From: Ancylothrix sp036704045
GTDB taxonomy: Bacteria; Cyanobacteriota; Cyanobacteriia; Cyanobacteriales; Oscillatoriaceae
Assembly: GCA_036704045.1 (NCBI GenBank)
Contig: DATNQM010000022.1
Coordinates: 248,001 to 312,000, forward strand
Reading direction: 5' to 3'
DNA length: 64,000 nucleotides
Within the stretch, counting starts at the first letter, position 1. Every line of letters starts with the position of its first letter. Made by a program: the position numbers and the translations under genes. The notes under the pieces are model-generated. The model saw nothing but the letters and a program-made list of their open reading frames with translations. It was not told the origin of the DNA and did not search any database. This document shows positions 35,385-43,586 of the stretch, one piece after another.

Positions 35385-36632
35385 GTGCAGCCCATTGATA
35401 TTTTAATACTTTCTAACGGCCCCGGAGAAATTACAACTTGGGTAAGGCCGGTAGTAAAGCAACTTCGAGAAAAATTAGGTCAAGACTCTTCACAAATTAG
35501 GATTTCGGTAATACTATCCCCCTGCCCCCACGCCACCGGCAAAGAAGCAGAAATTGCTCGTTTATATCCCGAAATAAATCGTGTTCAAGAAGCCCAATAT
35601 TTTAGCCAATTTTTGCTTTTCGGAAAAACCGCTGAAAATTGGGATTGGAGAAAAAAAGGCGTCATCATTTTTCTCGGAGGCGACCAAATTTTTCCCGTAA
35701 TTATTGGCAAAAGATTAAACTATCGCACCGTTGTTTATGCAGAATGGGATGCAAGGTGGTACAGCCAAATTAACTCCTTTGCTGTCATGCAGCCTCAAAT
35801 TATTGAAAAATCCCCTAAAAAATACGCCCATAAATTTACTGTGGTGGGAGATTTAATGGCAGAAGCAAGTAATTTTAGCCTCCCAGAAATCGAAAAATAT
35901 CCAGCCGAACTTATCGGACTTTTGCCAGGTTCCAAACCTGCAAAATTAGCACAAGGTGTACCCCTAACCTTAGCCATAGCCGAAGCAATTTTTCAAGCCA
36001 AGCCTAACACAAAATTTGTAATACCAGTTGCCCCAACTTTAGACTTAAAAACTATTGCCAAATTTGCCGATCCCAATCAAAACCCTCTCATCAATAAATT
36101 ACAATGGGGTTCAGCCCAATTAGTCAAAGAACCCACAACCAAACTAATTACATCCACCGGCCTAGAAATTGAACTTTATACCCAATCTCCCGCCTACGAT
36201 TTGCTCGCAAAATGCAGCCTTTGTCTAACAACAGTAGGCGCAAATACCGCTGAATTAGGCTCCCTTGCTGTCCCCATGATAGTCTTATTACCCACCCAAC
36301 AATTAGATGCTATGAGAGCCTGGGATGGTTTACCCGGAATTTTGGCAAATTTGCCTGGAATTGGAGCCGGTTTTGCCAAACTTATCAACGTCATAGTATT
36401 ACGAAAAAAACGTTTATTTGCCTGGCCAAATATTTGGGCAAAAAAAGAAATTATCCCCGAATTAGTCGGTAACTTAGAACCTAAAACCGTCGCCGAAATT
36501 GCCCTAGATTATCTCAACAATCCAGAAAAACTCGCCACTATGCGGGAAAATCTCAGATCCGTACGGGGTAAACCAGGTGCCGCCGAAAAACTAACCGAAA
36601 TAGTCCATCAAGAAATTCAAAATAGTATTTAA
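35385..36632 (+). CDS. Lipid-A-disaccharide synthase-related glycosyltransferase (LpxB-like, cyanobacterial)
   Basis: The 415-residue protein begins at GTG with the diagnostic ILILSNGPGEITTWVRPVVK and has the GT-B-like features VIIFLGGDQIFPVIIGKRLN, VVGDLMAEA, IGLLPGSKPAKLAQGVPLTL and LCLTTVGANTAELGSLAVPM. These occur in LpxB relatives conserved in cyanobacteria, including species that make no classical lipid A. The donor and acceptor are therefore unknown. It is divergent from raf1, and the next gene starts 232 bp later. Confidence 0.82.
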   Translation: MQPIDILILSNGPGEITTWVRPVVKQLREKLGQDSSQIRISVILSPCPHATGKEAEIARLYPEINRVQEAQYFSQFLLFGKTAENWDWRKKGVIIFLGGDQIFPVIIGKRLNYRTVVYAEWDARWYSQINSFAVMQPQIIEKSPKKYAHKFTVVGDLMAEASNFSLPEIEKYPAELIGLLPGSKPAKLAQGVPLTLAIAEAIFQAKPNTKFVIPVAPTLDLKTIAKFADPNQNPLINKLQWGSAQLVKEPTTKLITSTGLEIELYTQSPAYDLLAKCSLCLTTVGANTAELGSLAVPMIVLLPTQQLDAMRAWDGLPGILANLPGIGAGFAKLINVIVLRKKRLFAWPNIWAKKEIIPELVGNLEPKTVAEIALDYLNNPEKLATMRENLRSVRGKPGAAEKLTEIVHQEIQNSI

Positions 36633-36864
36633 AAAACTCTTGATTAAAAATGTCACCGCAAGTGATATGCTAATTTAACATTAAAACAAAAAAAATCCTA
36701 CCTACCAATGCAACACTTTACTTATCAAATAAAATGTTCCACTAAATATCTACTATTAACCCAACCAAATATCACTTTATTTGGTGATTCCATACCAAGT
36801 AAAAAAACAAACAACTTACCTTAACTCTCCACTCTTCGACTCTAGGAATTCTACAATTTACCCC

Positions 36865-37728
36865 ATGTCTAACACCAACTCAAATCAATTTTCTCAAGTA
36901 ACTCGCTATCAAAATGCTGCCCTTAATTACTATTTAGGACTCACCAATTCTCCCTATCTTCATTATGGTTATTGGCATCCCTTACCTGTTTCCTCAGAAG
37001 AATTAACATTACCGCAGTTTAGAAAAGCTCAGCAAGCCTATGCAGAAAAACTTTTTAGTTTCATTCCTCCCCAAATAAATACAGTCCTTGATGTTGGATG
37101 TGGTATAGGAGGAAATGCTGCTTACCTATTAAAACAGGGTTTCAAAGTCGAAGGGTTAGCACCCGATCCCTTTCAGCAAGAAAAATTTTTAGAAAATACC
37201 CATCAGCAAGCAAAATTTCACCTCACAAAATTTGAAGATTTTAAGGGAAATAATACTTATGATCTCATTCTTTTAAGTGAAAGCAGTCAATATATGGCAG
37301 CTAATGATATTGCCCAATGTTCAGCTAAGTTGCTAAATACCGGCGGTTATGTATTACTTGCAGATATGATGCGTTCTGATCCTACATACAAAGAAGGAAT
37401 TTTCTCTAATTGTCATGTGGTTGAAGAGCTTCATACAGCATTAATGGAAGCGGGGTTTACTTTAATAAAATCTGAAGATATTTCCGCAGAAATTGCCCCT
37501 ACAATTGACTTATATATAGATAGTTTTCGGACGTGGGGCTTAAGCACAATTAAATATGTTGCCGATCTTATATCTATTGCAGTTCCACCTTTATATCAGG
37601 TTTTACGGTGGATCTATAAGCGCTGGATTAAAAAACTTGTTATTGAAGGATTAGAAGCTAAACAACTTTATGAAAAGCATCTGTGTTATCAAATTCAACT
37701 TTGGCAATTGCTAGAAAAAGATAAATAA
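36865..37728 (+). CDS. SAM-dependent methyltransferase (tocopherol/sterol MT-like class)
   Basis: From the ATG at 36865 the protein has about 287 residues. Motif I is TVLDVGCGIGGNAAYLLKQG; then come FKVEGLAPDPFQQEKF, YDLILLSESSQYM and LLNTGGYVLLADMMRSDPTY. The N-terminal YYLGLTNSPYLHYGYWHPLP resembles the lid of gamma-tocopherol and cyclopropane-type methyltransferases, which act on lipophilic substrates, and the C-terminus has an amphipathic or membrane-associated helix. An upstream in-frame start at 36781 would add 28 residues of non-conserved sequence. It ends 82 bp before zorA; whether it belongs to the defence locus is unclear. Confidence 0.8.
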   Translation: MSNTNSNQFSQVTRYQNAALNYYLGLTNSPYLHYGYWHPLPVSSEELTLPQFRKAQQAYAEKLFSFIPPQINTVLDVGCGIGGNAAYLLKQGFKVEGLAPDPFQQEKFLENTHQQAKFHLTKFEDFKGNNTYDLILLSESSQYMAANDIAQCSAKLLNTGGYVLLADMMRSDPTYKEGIFSNCHVVEELHTALMEAGFTLIKSEDISAEIAPTIDLYIDSFRTWGLSTIKYVADLISIAVPPLYQVLRWIYKRWIKKLVIEGLEAKQLYEKHLCYQIQLWQLLEKDK

Positions 37729-37810
37729 AAAGATGTAAATAGTTGAGCAAAGCCAATCTCCAAAGAAACCGCTAAAGATCCGATTTTTTAAACTGCTCTA
37801 AAGGAGAAGT

Positions 37811-39940
37811 ATGATTAAACTAATTGATGTTGTTAATAACGGGTTTATTTTAACACAAATTAGCCTAGCAATAGCGGCGGTTTTAATGGAGATAAATTTT
37901 GTTGGTAATGACCACGATTCTTTGCGAGAAATTAAGACGGCTATTAGCGTTTTAAGTAATTACTTAGAACGACATAATCACTCTCCAGAAGATGTCGGCT
38001 ACATTACCCGGCAAGAAACAGGAGAACACAGCCTGCGATGGATGATTAAACATTTGGCCGGTGTAGCAAATAACGATAGCTTTGAACCCAAAATTGAAGC
38101 CAATAATTTTGTTTTATATCAATATCCAAATGCCTTAAATAACCTCCCCCGTTCCCCCATGACTTTTGCACCTACTTTGCTAACAGCATTAGGGGTTTTG
38201 GGAACCTTCGCAGGCATTTTTTTAGGACTGCAAGAAATCGAAATTTCTGCCATTAGCGACCCCCAACAGTTATTAAAATCCAGCACTCAATTACTCGAAG
38301 GAATGAAACTTGCCTTTCTTACCTCTCTGCTGGGTTTAGGAAGTTCAAGTGTGTTTATGTTATTGTTAGCTTGGGGAGAAAAACAACGCAAACAAAATAG
38401 AGAAAAACTGCGAAACAAACTTAACCAAATTGCCTTTTTAGAAAACCCGCAACGCCTTTTTTCGCGGTTTAGTTCCGACTCAAATCAAGAAGCAGCCGGT
38501 GCGCTAATTAAAGCCGCACAAACTATGAAAACTGGCTTTAGTGAAATTGTAGCTTCTCAAACAAGAATTAATCCTGAAATCATCGGTCAACAAGTGGGAA
38601 TGGTATTATTGCCGGTGTTTCAAGAAATCCGTCAAGAACTCAGTTTACTGCGAGAAATTAAAGCCGATCAAGGACAAGAATTATTAACCAATGTCATTAC
38701 AGAACTGCGGGCCGGTGCCATAGATCCAATCTTATTACGACTGGATGAAACCGCCCAATTAACACAACAAGCATCCGAAGCAGTCCGCGAATTAAAAAAC
38801 GAATTAGGCGGTATTTCTTCAAGCCTAGCCTCATCAATTCTCACCATCCAAAACTTCCAACAAGACACCTTGGGCAAACTTCAAGAATTTGCCGGTAGCC
38901 TTCAACAAATACTCAGTCAATTTCAAACCGAAACACACGGAGTATTGCAAGAAATGGCCGGCGAAATACAGGCCGGTGTTAACGAAAGTCTCGAAGGAAT
39001 GAAAGCCCAAAGAAGCGCCTTTAAAGAAAATGCCGAAGAAGCCGCCGCCACCTTCCGAGGTATCCGCGAAGACTTGCAAAGTGCCCTGCAAACTCAATCA
39101 GAACTAGAACAAGAAAGACTGCAAAACGTACAAGAAAGAATGGTCAACATATTAAAAGCAGCCCACAGCGCTTTTCAAAACCAATCAACCACCATTCAAA
39201 CCGTCGGACAAGAAGCATCAAAACTCATGCTAGATGCCAGAGAAAACCTTATTTTCAGCCTGCAAAACGTAGACGGAATGATTCAAAATACCCGCCTCAC
39301 AGTTCAACAAGAATTAGAACATTTTCGCCTCAGCTATCAAGACTCCCTCACTCATTTTTTTAACGAACAAAACAACCTCCTTGAATCAACATTAGGACAA
39401 CAAAGAACAGGTTTAGCCGAAGTTGTAACCGACTTACAAAACGTCTTTCAAGAAGAAGCCCAAAAACGCCGACTTTTAGCAGAACAAATCAATCAAAGCA
39501 TGGCAGAAATTCAAAAAACTACCGAAAATGTCTGCAACATGGCAAACCAACTTGGTTTAACCTCTAGTGAAAGATTAGAACAACTACAAAAATTAACCCA
39601 CACCATCGGCGACGAAGCCAAACAAGTAGAAAACGCCTACAACAATTTGGTTACAGAATTGCAGCAAGCCTTGCAAAGCAACCAACAGCAAACCCGCCAA
39701 ATAGAAAGCGTTTATCAAAATTTTGTTGATCAATTTAACCAAGCATTAGAACTAGGCAATCAGCAATTAATTAACTATTTAGAGCAAACAAACAACTCCC
39801 AAACTCAATTTTTTGAACAAGCCGATCAATCGATGGCGCAAGTATGTGAAGGCTTACAAGAAACCTCTGCCGGTTTAATGCAAGTCGCCCAATACTTAGT
39901 AGCTGCCGCCGATAACATAGGAACAAAAACTGTAAAATAG
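37811..39940 (+). CDS. zorA: Zorya anti-phage system, motor/channel protein ZorA
   Basis: The protein has 709 residues. Helix 1 lies near 10-30. A MotA/TolQ/ExbB channel core spans about 118-190 (FAPTLLTALGVLGTFAGIFL; LLEGMKLAFLTSLLGLGSSS). A tail of some 500 residues is almost entirely coiled coil (Gln/Glu/Leu-rich heptads to residue 700). This is the ZorA architecture: in Zorya, a ZorA pentamer surrounds a ZorB dimer to form a proton-driven motor whose long intracellular tail relays phage invasion to effectors. A good Shine-Dalgarno (AAGGAGAAGT) precedes the ATG. It is the first gene of the locus, with zorB four genes on and an AbiL-like pair in between. Confidence 0.85.
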   Translation: MIKLIDVVNNGFILTQISLAIAAVLMEINFVGNDHDSLREIKTAISVLSNYLERHNHSPEDVGYITRQETGEHSLRWMIKHLAGVANNDSFEPKIEANNFVLYQYPNALNNLPRSPMTFAPTLLTALGVLGTFAGIFLGLQEIEISAISDPQQLLKSSTQLLEGMKLAFLTSLLGLGSSSVFMLLLAWGEKQRKQNREKLRNKLNQIAFLENPQRLFSRFSSDSNQEAAGALIKAAQTMKTGFSEIVASQTRINPEIIGQQVGMVLLPVFQEIRQELSLLREIKADQGQELLTNVITELRAGAIDPILLRLDETAQLTQQASEAVRELKNELGGISSSLASSILTIQNFQQDTLGKLQEFAGSLQQILSQFQTETHGVLQEMAGEIQAGVNESLEGMKAQRSAFKENAEEAAATFRGIREDLQSALQTQSELEQERLQNVQERMVNILKAAHSAFQNQSTTIQTVGQEASKLMLDARENLIFSLQNVDGMIQNTRLTVQQELEHFRLSYQDSLTHFFNEQNNLLESTLGQQRTGLAEVVTDLQNVFQEEAQKRRLLAEQINQSMAEIQKTTENVCNMANQLGLTSSERLEQLQKLTHTIGDEAKQVENAYNNLVTELQQALQSNQQQTRQIESVYQNFVDQFNQALELGNQQLINYLEQTNNSQTQFFEQADQSMAQVCEGLQETSAGLMQVAQYLVAAADNIGTKTVK

Positions 39941-40007
39941 TGTGCTAGAATCACATTATTTGTAAAAATTTTACAAATACTGATCTTTCTAATTTAAAAA
40001 ACGCTTT

Positions 40008-41309
40008 ATGTTAATTGAATTCAGCGTTGGAAACTATTTGTCCTTCAAAGATAAAGCCACTTTCAGCATGGTAGCCGCAAAAGTTTCTGCCAAAGAAACC
40101 GAAATTGACGCTCACAACGTCTTTAAAATTGATGAAGATTTTAGCCTGCTCAAAAGCGCCGCCATTTATGGAGCAAATGCCAGCGGCAAAAGCAACCTCG
40201 CCGCTGCTATGGGATTTATGAAATGGTTTGTCCTCAACTCCTCCAAAGAAACTCAAGTTACCGAAAAAATAGATGTACAAAAATTTAGATTAAGTACCGA
40301 AACAGAAACAGAAGCGTCTTTTTTTGAAATTATTTTTATCATAGATAGAAAAACCTACCGATACGGCTTTGAAGTAGACACTGAACGCGTTGTTTCAGAG
40401 TGGTTATTCAGGTTTTCAAAAACAAAAGAAACAAAATTATTTGAACGCAACTTAAGTAATTTTAATGTTTTAACAGGTTTCAAAGAAGGGAAAGAACTAA
40501 TTGAAAAAACTAGAAAAAATGCTTTGTTTCTTTCAGTAGTCGCACAATTTAATGGCAAAATTGCCCAAAAAATTATGCTGTGGTTCAGCCAAAATTTGAA
40601 CTTAATATCAGGACTGCACCATGAATTATATAACCGATATACCATTGAGTCTTTTGAGAATAACCAACACAAGCAAGATATCCTTGAATTTGTTAAAAAA
40701 CTCGATGTGGGGATAGAAGATATCCAAATCAATAATATCAACTTAACCGAAGATTTATTACACAGTATTCCCGAAGAACTAAGAACTCTTATTCTGCGAT
40801 CAAAATCAACTACCCAAAAAGCAATTAAAACCGTTCATAAAAAGTATGATTCTGAAGGCAAACCCACCGGCTTAGAAGTTTTTGATATTGACAGCGAATC
40901 AGAAGGAACAAAAAAATTATTTGCTTTAGCCGGCCCAATTTTTGAAACATTAAAAAATGGCGAAATATTATTAATAGATGAGTTAGACTCCAAACTCCAT
41001 CCCCTGATTACTTCCGCAATTATTAGCCTATTTAACTCTAATGAAACCAATCCCAAAAACGCCCAACTCATTTTTATCACCCACGACACAAACATCCTCA
41101 CCAACAAAATATTTAGAAAAGATCAAATATGGTTTACAGAAAAAGACAAACAAGGCGCTACCCACCTATTTTCTTTGGTGGAATATAAACTAAAAAATGA
41201 GGATTCTTTTGAATCAGATTATATTCGAGGCCGGTATGGAGCCATCCCTTTTATTGGTGATTTACGGCAATTAATAGGTAAACCCAATGAGCAAAAAGCA
41301 ACCATCTAA
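40008..41309 (+). CDS. AbiLi/RloA-like AAA (OLD-related) ATPase embedded in the Zorya locus
   Basis: The 433-residue protein starts MLIEFSVGNYLSFKDKATFS, the usual N-terminus of AAA_15/AAA_21 defence ATPases. It has Walker A IYGANASGKSN (residues 53-63), an ABC-like signature SESEGTKKLF near 298-307, Walker B EILLIDELDSKLHP (319-332) and an H-loop FITHD (His359). Paired with the overlapping RloB gene, it forms the AbiL arrangement (ATPase sensor plus TOPRIM-like effector), comparable in logic to OLD and PARIS systems. It starts 68 bp after zorA and overlaps the next gene by 23 bp. Confidence 0.85.
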   Translation: MLIEFSVGNYLSFKDKATFSMVAAKVSAKETEIDAHNVFKIDEDFSLLKSAAIYGANASGKSNLAAAMGFMKWFVLNSSKETQVTEKIDVQKFRLSTETETEASFFEIIFIIDRKTYRYGFEVDTERVVSEWLFRFSKTKETKLFERNLSNFNVLTGFKEGKELIEKTRKNALFLSVVAQFNGKIAQKIMLWFSQNLNLISGLHHELYNRYTIESFENNQHKQDILEFVKKLDVGIEDIQINNINLTEDLLHSIPEELRTLILRSKSTTQKAIKTVHKKYDSEGKPTGLEVFDIDSESEGTKKLFALAGPIFETLKNGEILLIDELDSKLHPLITSAIISLFNSNETNPKNAQLIFITHDTNILTNKIFRKDQIWFTEKDKQGATHLFSLVEYKLKNEDSFESDYIRGRYGAIPFIGDLRQLIGKPNEQKATI

Positions 41310-41922
41310 AAAGCAACCGCGCTCATTAGGGAGGTCTGAGCGTCGGTATTCAGAAAGAAAAGTTGAGACACGAGAAACTTTTGAGCGTTTTTTAATTGTT
41401 TGTGAAGGAGAAAAAACCGAACCAAACTATTTCAAAAGCTTTCGAGTACCCAAAGAAGTCATCGACATTTACGGAGAAGGAGATAACACCATAGGTTTAG
41501 TCAAAAAAGCCATAGAGTTAAGAGATAAAGATGGAGACTATGACCAAGTTTGGTGTGTCTTTGATCGCGATTCATTTCTCGCCCAAGACTTCAATAACGC
41601 TCTCAGCCTTGGGAAAAAAGAAAAGATACAAATCGCCTATTCTAATGAAGCATTCGAGCTTTGGTATTTACTGCACTATAATTATCACGACACAGCCATT
41701 AGTCGCAAAGATTATAGTAAAAAGTTAACCCATACTATGGGGGAAAAATATGAAAAAAACAACCCCTATATGTATGAAAAACTAGAAAGCCGACAACCCG
41801 AAGCCATTCGCAACGCCAAACGCCTTTTAGAAGAATACGATCCGCCCAACCCAGAACAAAACAATCCCTCAACAACAGTACATTTATTAGTAGAAGAACT
41901 AAACAAATTTATCCGCCCTTAA
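41287..41922 (+). CDS. RloB/AbiLii-like protein with TOPRIM-type acidic residues
   Basis: The 211-residue protein has the RloB core: a basic N-terminal tail, then ERFLIVCEGEKTEPNYFKSF (Glu40), QVWCVFDRDSF (Asp93, Asp95) and IAYSNEAFELWYLLHYNYHD (Glu121, Glu124). A Glu after strand 1 and a DxD after strand 3 are the TOPRIM nuclease pattern, so it is the likely effector nuclease of the AbiL pair. Its ATG lies inside the end of the ATPase gene in another frame, so translation is probably coupled. zorB starts 26 bp after its stop. Confidence 0.85.
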   Translation: MSKKQPSKKQPRSLGRSERRYSERKVETRETFERFLIVCEGEKTEPNYFKSFRVPKEVIDIYGEGDNTIGLVKKAIELRDKDGDYDQVWCVFDRDSFLAQDFNNALSLGKKEKIQIAYSNEAFELWYLLHYNYHDTAISRKDYSKKLTHTMGEKYEKNNPYMYEKLESRQPEAIRNAKRLLEEYDPPNPEQNNPSTTVHLLVEELNKFIRP

Positions 41923-41947
41923 TCCCAAATTTTACCTAACAAATAAT

Positions 41948-42679
41948 ATGAATGATTTTCCAAACTTTGAGCAACAAAACCCCTCCCAAGACGATGAAAA
42001 CTCAGGAGTTTTACTTTCCATAGGCGATTTAATGTCAGGACTTCTCATGTTTTTCGCCCTCATGTTTATCCTCGTGCAAGTTCAACTTCAACAATACCTC
42101 AAACAACTCGAAACTAAAATTAATCAAGTTACCCAACTAGAAAAAGAACTGCAAGACTATCGTAAAGCCTTTCAAGCACTCCCCCAAACCATCGCCACCA
42201 CCCTCGAAGGAAAACTCGGCACCGAAGAAATATTTACAGTCGATCCAGAAACCGGCGACGTTAGCGTTAGAGACAAAATTTTATTTGACGAAAACAGCGC
42301 CGAAATCAAACCCGCCGGCAAACAATTTCTCCAAGCATTTATCCCCCTTTACAGTCAAATTGTCTTCTCAAACGAAAAATTTGAAAAACAAATTACCCGC
42401 ATCGTCATTGAAGGACACACCAGTTCCACCGGCACCCCACAAAACAACCTCAACCTCAGCCTCCGCCGCGCCTTAGCAGTCTCCAATTATATCGACTCCA
42501 AAGACATCAACTTCCCCACAAAAACCCGCCTCAAACAAAAAATTCTCGTCTCAGGAAGAGGCGAAATAGACGCCAACCAAACCACCGACGACCCCAAAGA
42601 TAGAAAAGTCGTTTTTCGCTTCCAATTTCGGCAACAATTCCTAACAAATGAGTCCCCAAATCAACCAATAAATCCCTAA
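41948..42679 (+). CDS. zorB: Zorya anti-phage system, ZorB (MotB/OmpA-like stator protein)
   Basis: The 243-residue protein has one transmembrane helix with the functionally critical acidic residue at its start (ISIGDLMSGLLMFFALMFIL, Asp27, equivalent to the proton-carrying Asp of MotB and ZorB). A short coiled coil follows, then an OmpA-like peptidoglycan-binding domain (LFDENSAEIKPAGKQFLQAF; IVIEGHTSSTGTPQNNLNLS; RRALAVSNYI). It would form the dimer inside a ZorA pentamer and anchor it to the cell wall. Here it is separated from zorA by the two AbiL-like genes, whereas zorA and zorB are normally adjacent. Confidence 0.87.
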   Translation: MNDFPNFEQQNPSQDDENSGVLLSIGDLMSGLLMFFALMFILVQVQLQQYLKQLETKINQVTQLEKELQDYRKAFQALPQTIATTLEGKLGTEEIFTVDPETGDVSVRDKILFDENSAEIKPAGKQFLQAFIPLYSQIVFSNEKFEKQITRIVIEGHTSSTGTPQNNLNLSLRRALAVSNYIDSKDINFPTKTRLKQKILVSGRGEIDANQTTDDPKDRKVVFRFQFRQQFLTNESPNQPINP

Positions 42680-42740
42680 TAAATTTCTCCAAAACTTGAA
42701 AGGGGCGCATCGATTAAGTGCATCTGATTACTATAAATGC

Positions 42741-43202
42741 TTAATTAATTCCTCTTTTCATTATAGTTACAACTTTTCCATATTTTTCTCCCTCTAAGCC
42801 TTCTAAATAATGATGAATAATATCTTCATTTGAACCTAATTTACTTGTCCATTTTCCGTTATCTAATTGTCTAGCAACATGAGTCGGTTTATCATTTAAA
42901 ACATAAATTGCTATTTTCTGAAAATCCTTTTCTAAATCACCATCTGCACATAGTTGATAACCCAACTCACTAAAAGTTTGAATAAAAGCTTCTAAAGTTT
43001 CTTGACGAGGTGCATTAGGTGGCCAATAGCTTTCTGATTTAGGATTTGGCCACCACCAACTATCAGTTTCTCCCATAGCCCAAGCTACACAATTATAATC
43101 AATTGTATCAGGACTTGTCACTTGATAACCTGTAGATTTTAGTTGAGGATAATCTGTTTCTATCCATTTTTTAACTTGTTTTTGCCAAGCATTATTTACC
43201 AT
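42741..43202 (-). CDS. Small protein with YNCVAWA motif (possible Cys/His hydrolase fold), inverted cassette gene 2
   Basis: The 153-residue soluble protein has a striking motif TIDYNCVAWAMGETDSWWWP (Cys38), then PTHVARQLDNGKWTSKLG (His108). Asn-Cys-x-Ala-Trp plus a later THVAR histidine recalls the catalytic Cys/His arrangement of NlpC/P60 or papain-like folds. I associate it with a cyanobacterial unknown-function family (DUF7689-like) but cannot verify that. It overlaps the upstream gene by 7 bp and is on the opposite strand to the Zorya genes around it. A toxin-antitoxin or accessory defence role is inference only. Confidence 0.7.
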   Translation of the reverse strand: MVNNAWQKQVKKWIETDYPQLKSTGYQVTSPDTIDYNCVAWAMGETDSWWWPNPKSESYWPPNAPRQETLEAFIQTFSELGYQLCADGDLEKDFQKIAIYVLNDKPTHVARQLDNGKWTSKLGSNEDIIHHYLEGLEGEKYGKVVTIMKRGIN

Positions 43203-43516
43203 TGATAACCGTTTTTACGCCCCCATTCTAACCAAATATCAATCATTGCTTGTGTTTTTCCCCTTAATTCCACCGGCACAGGATCTTGCCTAGTAATTGA
43301 TTTTAAAGCCCAAAACCACCGTCCAGATTTTCGTTCTAATTCTCTTAATAATAAAGGAATTACATCCCTACCCATGCCGATAATTTGTTGATAAGCAGGG
43401 TGTATAATCAATTCCGTAGAAGCTGAAATTCCTCTTGTTTCTTCTTGCCATTGATTAACTAATTCTTGAAAAATTGTTTCGATTTCTGCTGGAGTTAAAG
43501 TTTGATGGGCAATCAT
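43196..43516 (-). CDS. Small helical protein, inverted cassette gene 1
   Basis: The 106-residue protein has conserved-looking blocks IIGMGRDVIPLLLRELERKS, GRWFWALKSITRQDPVP and AMIDIWLEWGRKNGYQW. The repeat-like IPLLLREL and RWFWALKSIT segments suggest a HEAT-like helical fold. It begins 71 bp from the divergent zorC-like start, so the 43517-43586 gap should hold promoters for both directions. Its stop overlaps the start of the YNCVAWA gene by 7 bp, implying coupled translation and a joint function. I do not know the family's function. Confidence 0.7.
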   Translation of the reverse strand: MIAHQTLTPAEIETIFQELVNQWQEETRGISASTELIIHPAYQQIIGMGRDVIPLLLRELERKSGRWFWALKSITRQDPVPVELRGKTQAMIDIWLEWGRKNGYQW

Positions 43517-43586
43517 TGAAAGTAAATTTAATAAAAACTACCATTTAAGTATATCATAGCAAAATTATAAATTTTAAATCAGAAAA

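Noticed and set aside
36865..37728. Methyltransferase upstream of zorA as a BREX/DISARM-like DNA methylase of the defence locus
   Set aside because: Its motifs fit small-molecule or lipid methyltransferases (DVGCGIGG, no DPPY/NPPY or PC motif), so it is not a DNA methylase; linkage to zorA is probably coincidental.
42741..43516. CRISPR or tRNA genes within or next to the defence locus
   Set aside because: No regularly spaced repeats and no tRNA-like T-loop or cloverleaf pattern were found anywhere in the window.
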